From: Sphaerimonospora mesophila NBRC 14179 = JCM 3151 | GTDB taxonomy: Bacteria > Actinomycetota > Actinomycetes > Streptosporangiales > Streptosporangiaceae | DNA: 64,000 nucleotides | Direction: 5' to 3' | Assembly (NCBI GenBank): GCA_001552515.1 | Contig: BCRI01000006.1 | Span: forward strand, 62,001-126,000 | Shown here: positions 58,655 through 64,000 of the stretch, in pieces | How the letters are laid out: the number at the start of each line of letters is the position of its first letter | Position numbering within the stretch: position 1 is the stretch's first letter | Program-made: the position numbers and the translations under genes | Notes under the pieces: generated by a model | Told to the model about the DNA's origin: nothing | The model's input: only the letters and a program-made list of their open reading frames with translations | Databases searched by the model: none

Positions 58655-61075
58655 TCAGTCGCCGGAGTTTCCGTCGGTGGGCCTGGCCCAGAACGGGGTG
58701 GGCGCGTCTTCGGATGTCCGCCCACCACTCCCCCGGCTCGGCAGCCACAGCGGTGGCGCTTCGGACGACCTGCCGGACGACGAACCGGACCGGGAGGCAC
58801 CGGATCCGGAACCCCGGTCGGCCGATCCCCGGTCGCGGGAGCCGCCGCCGCCGAAGATGCCACCGGAGCGACCACCGGAGCCGTTGCCGGAACCACCACC
58901 GGAACCACCGCCGAAGATGCCGCCCCCACCTCCGGAACGGGAGCCGTTCGAACCGCGTGAACCGTTCGAACCTCGTGAACCGGCCCTGGCACCACCACCA
59001 CCTGAACCGCTCGAACCGCGGGAGGACCAGCCACCCGATCGGCCGCTGAACCAGCCGCCGCGTGAGCCCGTGCCGCCGCCCGATGACGTGCCGGAGCCCG
59101 ACCCGGAACCCAGACCGGCGCTCAGGCTCGAGCCCAGGCTCGAACCGGTGCCGGAGCCGGAACCCGATGGCGCGCCCTTGGCCCCCGGATGGCGCGGCGA
59201 CTGCGACAGCTTGAGCGGAGGGGCCGACCCCTGGCGTGGCGCCGTCACCGCCTTGCGGCGACCGGCGGCCTGGGCGTCGGCGTCCAGCGGCGCCGGCTGG
59301 GCCCCGGCCCGGGCCTGCTCCGCCGTCTGCCCCGCCGCCTGAGCCATCCCTGACCCGGCCGCTCCCTCCTCGCCGCGGACCCGGCCCTGCGCCACCGATG
59401 TGGCGACGGCGGCGGCGGTGCCGGCGCCGCTCGCCATCGCGGCGGCGCCGATCAGCGGCTCGGCCTTGCGCAGGCCCCAGCGGCCCATGCGGGCCGCGGC
59501 CACCGGAGGCAGCGCGTTCGCCGCACGCGACAGCGTGGGCGCGCTCGCGGCCTCTCCGAGCATGCGGGTCGTGAGCGTATGCCCGTCCATCGAGGCGAAC
59601 AGGTGCTGGAACGGCCGCCGGTAGAAGAAGACGGCGATCGTCAGCAGTGCCATGAACAGGATCTGCATGCCCCAGGGCAGACCGGTCGAAATGATCAGCG
59701 CGTAGCCGTACACGAGGACGCCCAGCACGATGGCGAGCACGGCCTGGCGCAGCAGGGTGCCGACGACCATCTCCACCCACCGCATCGCGATGATCCGCCC
59801 GGAGCCCGGATGCACGCCGATCAGCAGGAACACCGGCCCCAGCATGAGCAGCAGCAGGAAGCCGACCTTGAGCACCAGCAGCGAAACCGCCACGAGGAAG
59901 ATGAGCAGCCCGGCGACCATCGCGGCGATGAACGCGCCGATCGCGATGCCGAGCCGGCTCGTCCAGTCCTTGCCCTGGATGAGGAAGAACACCGGGGTGT
60001 TCTCCAGCGGTTTGACCACCTCCTCCTCGAACCGCTTCTGGTGGGCGTCGCTGGCGGGCGTCTGGTTCGCGGCCTGCTCTGCGGCGTCGATGGCCTGCAT
60101 GTCGAGGATCTTGGCGCCGAACATCTGCACCACGCCCGAGTCCGGATCGGCCGTGCCGAGCTGGCCCATCAGCCACGGCTTGCACACGAGCGTCGACCAG
60201 AGCGCGTCGGCGTTCTGGGCGACCCCCGGCGTGCCCGGCCTGCCGTACCCTCCGGCCTTCACCTCGGTCGCCGCCGCCGAGCCCGCGCCTGCCCCTGCTG
60301 CGCCCGCATCGGCTCCGGCGCCCGCGTCGGCCCCGGCTCCGGCGTCGTCCTTGAGCGGCAGGCACGACGCCCCACCGGCGCCGGGCAGCCCGGAGAACGC
60401 CGAGTTGACGATTTCGCCGGTCTTGTCGGTCACGGTCTTGCCGATGTTGGTGAAGTCGCCGGGACGGCTGAAGAACCAGACGGCCACGGTGACCGCGAGC
60501 ACCATCCAGACGACGCCCTCGGTGGTGGTCGTCGCCCGCCTGCGGATCAGGCCGAACCAGGCGAGCCAGACCGCGCCGAGGATGACGACCGGCCGCAGGT
60601 AGGGCCAGTACATCGCGTCGGCCAGCTTGGTGACGATCGCGTCGGCCGCCTCCTTGATGGGCTGAAGCGGTCCCTCGGTGGCCGCGGCCTCGTAGGTGCT
60701 GATCGTCAGCCGGTCGACGGCCTTGGCCCAGGAGAAGACCGTGTTGGCCCAGGCGTTGCCGAGCACGGCTGCGACGTCGGAGCACCCGAGATCGTAGGTG
60801 TGCCAGAACTGGCCGGACATGCCGTACCGCTCGTAGTTGGTGAGCGGCTGGGCGGCCGCCCCGTCGCCCGCACCGCTCCCGGTGGCGGCGGCGTCGGCCA
60901 CCGGCGGGCGGACCAGTCCGTCGATGCCGCCGCCGACCATCTCGGGAGCGAGGTCGGCGGACAGGTCACAGGGCCCGATCGCGCTCGCCGTGTCCGCCGG
61001 AAAGACGAACGGCAGGGTAACGAACGCCGCGAAGGCCACCAGGAGCAGGACGAGCCTGCGCCGCAATCGCTTCAA
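58655..61075 (-). CDS. VirB6/TrbL-like polytopic channel protein with Gly/Ser-rich tail
   Basis: The 806-residue protein has an N-terminal signal-like helix and an extracytoplasmic region. A cluster of membrane helices follows ('YLRPVVILGAVWLAWFGLI', 'IAIGAFIAAMVAGLLIFLVA', 'LKVGFLLLLMLGPVFLLIGV', 'AVLAIVLGVLVYGYALIIST', 'ILFMALLTIAVFFYRRPFQH'), and the tail of 280 residues is rich in Gly, Ser and Arg. This plan fits TrbL/VirB6 and TcpH-type inner-membrane channels. The ATG overlaps the stop of the VirB4-like gene by four bases, so the channel and its ATPase are coupled. The tail contains 'GSRGSNGSRGSNGSR' repeats. Confidence 0.72.
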   Translation of the reverse strand: MKRLRRRLVLLLVAFAAFVTLPFVFPADTASAIGPCDLSADLAPEMVGGGIDGLVRPPVADAAATGSGAGDGAAAQPLTNYERYGMSGQFWHTYDLGCSDVAAVLGNAWANTVFSWAKAVDRLTISTYEAAATEGPLQPIKEAADAIVTKLADAMYWPYLRPVVILGAVWLAWFGLIRRRATTTTEGVVWMVLAVTVAVWFFSRPGDFTNIGKTVTDKTGEIVNSAFSGLPGAGGASCLPLKDDAGAGADAGAGADAGAAGAGAGSAAATEVKAGGYGRPGTPGVAQNADALWSTLVCKPWLMGQLGTADPDSGVVQMFGAKILDMQAIDAAEQAANQTPASDAHQKRFEEEVVKPLENTPVFFLIQGKDWTSRLGIAIGAFIAAMVAGLLIFLVAVSLLVLKVGFLLLLMLGPVFLLIGVHPGSGRIIAMRWVEMVVGTLLRQAVLAIVLGVLVYGYALIISTGLPWGMQILFMALLTIAVFFYRRPFQHLFASMDGHTLTTRMLGEAASAPTLSRAANALPPVAAARMGRWGLRKAEPLIGAAAMASGAGTAAAVATSVAQGRVRGEEGAAGSGMAQAAGQTAEQARAGAQPAPLDADAQAAGRRKAVTAPRQGSAPPLKLSQSPRHPGAKGAPSGSGSGTGSSLGSSLSAGLGSGSGSGTSSGGGTGSRGGWFSGRSGGWSSRGSSGSGGGGARAGSRGSNGSRGSNGSRSGGGGGIFGGGSGGGSGNGSGGRSGGIFGGGGSRDRGSADRGSGSGASRSGSSSGRSSEAPPLWLPSRGSGGRTSEDAPTPFWARPTDGNSGD

Positions 61076-63555
61076 GACCGCACCTCCTGCGCGACCCCCG
61101 ACCGACCAGAACCCCCGACACTCTGATCGTCATCGTTTCCGTTCTCGCCTGGCTTCTCGTGCGTCGGATTCGTGTCGAGCCACCGCAGCAGCTCCGCCGA
61201 GATCAGGTCCACCCCGATGCGACCCGCCCGGCCATCCAGATCACGGAAGACGCACTCACCGTTGCCCAGAGAGCGCAGCACGCCCTTGTGCTCCTCCGAC
61301 GGATCCACGCCGAGGAGCTCCATCACGTGCTCGACCTCCACCCGCTCGGTCGAGCGGAAGGCGAAGACCGATGACAGACAGTTGGTGACCTGCTCGTTGA
61401 GCAGGTCACCCGCGTTCTGGGAAACCAGTACGAGCGCGGTGTTGCGTGACCGGCCCATCCTGGACACCTCGGGCACCAGCTTGGCGCCCTCCGGCGTGGA
61501 CGTGATCGCCCAGGCCTCGTCGAGGAAGATCGCCTTGGGGGTACGTCGGTCGAGCCCGTTCATCAGCCGCCGGGCGAACTGGGACACCAGATAGAGCAGG
61601 GCGACCGACAGCCGCTGCTCGTAGGAGTAGTCGTCCCTGGGGGTCGTGACATCGGGCAGCGTGAGGCCGCCCAGCGTGAACACCGTGGTCCAGCCCGCGG
61701 TGTCGATCTGCTCGCCGCCACCGGGGTCGAAGCAGAGCCTGGCCAGGTGCATCTCGGACATCGACCGCAGCACGGCGCCGAGGTTCTTCGACGCGGGGTC
61801 GTCCGACCGCTCCAGGTGGTCGACCACCTTGCCCAGCGACGGGTCGGGCTCGTTCGACACAGCGGCCACCGCCTGGATCATGGCCGACTCGCGCTCCTCC
61901 GACATGCGTGGCAGCAGCAGTCGCAGCGTCTCGCTGGCCATCGTCTTCTTGGCCGCGATGTCGTCGCCGAACGAGAACGGGTCGAGCAGGCCGGGCGCCG
62001 CCGATCCCAGGGGGATGACGCGCGCCTGGCGGCCACGCCGCTGCAGGAGCCGTACGAGCGACTCCGCGTCGCCCTTCGGGTCGATGACGGCCACGGTCAC
62101 CCCGCGCAGCGCCATCTGGTAGATCAGCAGCAGCGCGAGCGTGGTCTTGCCGCCCCCCGGCTCCCCCGTGATCGCGATGGCCGTCGGCCGGTTGCGCGCC
62201 GCGGCCACCAGGGGATCGAAGTGGACGATGCCGCGCGCCCGGCCCATGGTCTCGCCGATGTACGGCCCGACCCACCCCGCGTTCGACTCGTCCACCCGGT
62301 CGCCGAGCTCCACGGTGGCCGTCGCCATGCCGCCCGCGATCGTACGCAGGGGCTGCCGCTGGGCGTACGCGTTGACCCGCAGCCGCTCTCCGGGAAGTGC
62401 CTCGCAGAACAGCGAGAACTGGTCGCCGGTGGAGTTGACGATGTCGATGCCGATGTCACGGTAGTGCTCCACGACGGCCTCGACCCGCTGGACGCAGATC
62501 TCCTCCGTCGGCGCGCTCACGCTCAGCCGGTGCCAGCCGTACACGAACGGCAGCCGCTCCTTGGTGATGCCGTGTTCGAGCATGCGGGCGGCGTCGATCT
62601 GCTCGGCCAGCGCGAGCGGCGCCTCCGCTCCGGCCTCGCGGATGTGGATGTCCATGTCGCGGGCGTGCGCCAGCTTTCGCGCCACGTCCTTGCTCGCCCG
62701 GACCGGCGGGACCAGCCGCATCCTGCTGGAGACCTCGACCGGGAACGGCAGCTGGTCGGCGAAGTGCAGCCACGGCTCCCCGTCGGGGAACGGCATGAGG
62801 TCGGGGAACCGGGCGAACGACAGGTGCGCGACGTAACTGTCACCGGTCGGCTGCACGATCCGGAGTAACGAACGCCCGTTGTGGATCTGACCCTCGACCA
62901 GCGATTCGATCTCGCCCCTGCCCCATCTGCGCCGGGGTGACGCCGACGGCGGCGGGTCGCCGAGCCCGCCGGAGGCGGAGTGCTGGAACAGCCAGGCGAC
63001 CTCGGTGGAGGTGGCGTGACGCGCGTAGAGGGCGCTGGAGGCCAGCGCACGGCCGAGTCGTTCCGCCGCCTCGGTCCACCGCTCGATCTCACGGGCCGGC
63101 ACGTGGTCGTCCTCGATCCCGAGCGCCTTCTCCCCGCGCTGATAGAAGCCGAAGAGCTGGGCCAGCACGCCGGTGCCCAGCTGGGCGCCGCGCGGGCCGA
63201 GCCGTACGCCCAGGTAGACCTCCTTGCTCCAGAAGTCCTTGGCCCAGACGTGGCGGTACATCTCCTCCAGATACTCGCGCCAGCCCGGGCCTTCGTCCGA
63301 GGTGGTGTCGAGCGCCATCGCCCACTCGGCCGCCGGATAGGCCCGGTGCGCGATCCTCAGGTGCACCTCTGCGTCGGGCATCCTGATCGCGGCCAGCGCG
63401 ATGGTGATGTTGGTGGCGAGCGCCTCCCGCTCCTCCGGAGTGAGAAACTCGTAGCTCACCGTCGGCAACCGGAAGTACGCCCATGCCGCCGACTCGGTGA
63501 GAAGGACGCGATCGTCGAAGTACCGAACCGCCAGGCGGCTTCGCGCCCTGCTCAT
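61072..63555 (-). CDS. VirB4-like secretion/conjugation ATPase
   Basis: The 827-residue protein has an N-terminal domain of about 440 residues typical of VirB4/TraC ATPases, then a RecA-like motor. Walker A is 'ITGEPGGGKTTLALL' (464-471), Walker B is 'AIFLDEAWAITSTPEGAKL', and 'SRMGRSRNTALVLVSQNAGD' contains the conserved Gln of the family. Such ATPases power assembly and transport by type IV secretion systems. No TraD/VirD4-type coupling protein is seen in the window. The gene is three bases downstream of the MinD-like gene and overlaps the channel gene, so it is the centre of a tightly packed operon. Confidence 0.87.
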   Translation of the reverse strand: MSRARSRLAVRYFDDRVLLTESAAWAYFRLPTVSYEFLTPEEREALATNITIALAAIRMPDAEVHLRIAHRAYPAAEWAMALDTTSDEGPGWREYLEEMYRHVWAKDFWSKEVYLGVRLGPRGAQLGTGVLAQLFGFYQRGEKALGIEDDHVPAREIERWTEAAERLGRALASSALYARHATSTEVAWLFQHSASGGLGDPPPSASPRRRWGRGEIESLVEGQIHNGRSLLRIVQPTGDSYVAHLSFARFPDLMPFPDGEPWLHFADQLPFPVEVSSRMRLVPPVRASKDVARKLAHARDMDIHIREAGAEAPLALAEQIDAARMLEHGITKERLPFVYGWHRLSVSAPTEEICVQRVEAVVEHYRDIGIDIVNSTGDQFSLFCEALPGERLRVNAYAQRQPLRTIAGGMATATVELGDRVDESNAGWVGPYIGETMGRARGIVHFDPLVAAARNRPTAIAITGEPGGGKTTLALLLIYQMALRGVTVAVIDPKGDAESLVRLLQRRGRQARVIPLGSAAPGLLDPFSFGDDIAAKKTMASETLRLLLPRMSEERESAMIQAVAAVSNEPDPSLGKVVDHLERSDDPASKNLGAVLRSMSEMHLARLCFDPGGGEQIDTAGWTTVFTLGGLTLPDVTTPRDDYSYEQRLSVALLYLVSQFARRLMNGLDRRTPKAIFLDEAWAITSTPEGAKLVPEVSRMGRSRNTALVLVSQNAGDLLNEQVTNCLSSVFAFRSTERVEVEHVMELLGVDPSEEHKGVLRSLGNGECVFRDLDGRAGRIGVDLISAELLRWLDTNPTHEKPGENGNDDDQSVGGSGRSGVAQEVRS

Positions 63556-63558
63556 CGC

Positions 63559-64000
63559 TCACTCACCCGCTTTCTCACCCGTGCGTTCTCGGACCCTGGG
63601 CGTGTCGCTCGGCCGGTTGGCCGCCAGGCTGCTCACGATCACTCCCGCAAGTGCAACGTACGCCCTGCGGCCCCCCGTGCGAAGGTGGTTGAGGTCAACA
63701 GGTCCGGGACGGCCCGGCGCGAGCTCGTCCTCCCAGGGCACCCGGACGATCGCCCGGCAGCGGCCGCTGGCCACGGACTCCGCCTGCTCCACCTCGGGCA
63801 GGCTGCGACGGCTCACCCCGTTGATCACCATCACGCCCCGGCGGCGCAGCTCGGAGCAGCCGTGACCGTCGAGCCACTCGTAGGTCATGGCGATCGCCTC
63901 GGGAGCGTCCGCGCTCGCTGGCGCCACCAGCACGAGCTGGTCGGCGTACGGCAGCAGCCGGGCCGCCAGCGCGGCGGCGGGGTCGATCACGGTGAGTCCG
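63559..64000 (-). CDS. MinD/ParA-like ATPase, C-terminal part (cut by window edge)
   Basis: Only the last 146 residues are visible, and the frame runs off the right edge. 'LTVIDPAAALAARLLPYADQ' followed by 'LVLVAPASADAPEAIAMTYE' is the end of the P-loop NTPase fold of MinD/ParA-like or EccI-type proteins, in which the strand precedes the 'VVINGVSRR' nucleotide-base loop. The last 40 residues are basic and may bind membrane or partner proteins. It is the first visible gene of the secretion-like operon, three bases upstream of the VirB4-like gene. Its Walker A lies outside the window, so the family call is moderate. Confidence 0.65.
   Translation of the reverse strand, partial: GLTVIDPAAALAARLLPYADQLVLVAPASADAPEAIAMTYEWLDGHGCSELRRRGVMVINGVSRRSLPEVEQAESVASGRCRAIVRVPWEDELAPGRPGPVDLNHLRTGGRRAYVALAGVIVSSLAANRPSDTPRVRERTGEKAGE

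Overview
The window is 64 kb of high-GC actinobacterial chromosome. It shows frequent GTG and TTG starts, many 4-base start/stop overlaps, a mycothiol biosynthesis gene (mshB), a SigE/RseA/HtrA/TatB envelope-stress cluster, DapE and DapC of lysine/peptidoglycan synthesis, and a three-subunit succinate dehydrogenase. The style suggests a Streptosporangiales-type actinomycete. That placement is an inference; no rRNA or tRNA gene was recognised to confirm it.

0-31 kb is a conserved core. In order it carries mrp (cut by the left edge), a DUF1003 protein, an MgtE-like protein, a DMT exporter, tatB, htrA, rseA, sigE and an O-methyltransferase, then pepA, a DUF3117 protein, a PaaX-type regulator, tagA and a DivIVA-like protein. 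Two LOG-family genes, dapE, a lytic transglycosylase-like protein, dapC and a ferredoxin follow, and later mshB with its DUF6113 partner. As I recall it, much of this order is also found in Mycobacterium (the Rv1170-Rv1232 region). A near-perfect SigE-type promoter precedes sigE, so the stress sigma factor probably drives itself and its anti-sigma factor. A 250-bp array of inverted 53-bp repeats lies at 11.25-11.50 kb.

18-29 kb lies between core genes (ferredoxin and mshB) and looks accessory. It holds an orphan substrate-binding protein, a methyltransferase and a three-gene module: two paralogous proteins built around a sigma-70 region-4-like helix-turn-helix, flanking a UvrD-type helicase with a RelE/ParE-like N-terminal domain. 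A catalytically dead cysteinyl-tRNA synthetase homologue and an MBL-fold hydrolase follow. The module is the strongest candidate here for an undescribed system.

31-43 kb carries a dipeptidyl-peptidase IV-like protease, a class A beta-lactamase lipoprotein, a questin oxidase-like protein and a heterodimeric ABC exporter with one degenerate ATP site. It also carries a divergent HTH/Clp-N pair with a leaderless promoter and two palindromic operators, and a secreted tandem-repeat protein.

43-52 kb holds two complete succinate dehydrogenase operons on opposite strands around a LysR regulator. LysR-type boxes precede sdhCAB, and CRP-like sites precede the second operon.

52-55 kb has a GNAT enzyme, a secreted CE1 esterase with a cellulose-binding module, and a 1.2-kb gene-free stretch with LacI-type palindromes. 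55-64 kb is a tightly coupled set resembling the core of a type IV secretion or conjugation apparatus: a CwlT-like peptidoglycan hydrolase, a VirB8-like protein, a VirB6/TrbL-like channel, a VirB4-like ATPase and a MinD-like ATPase. It runs off the right edge.
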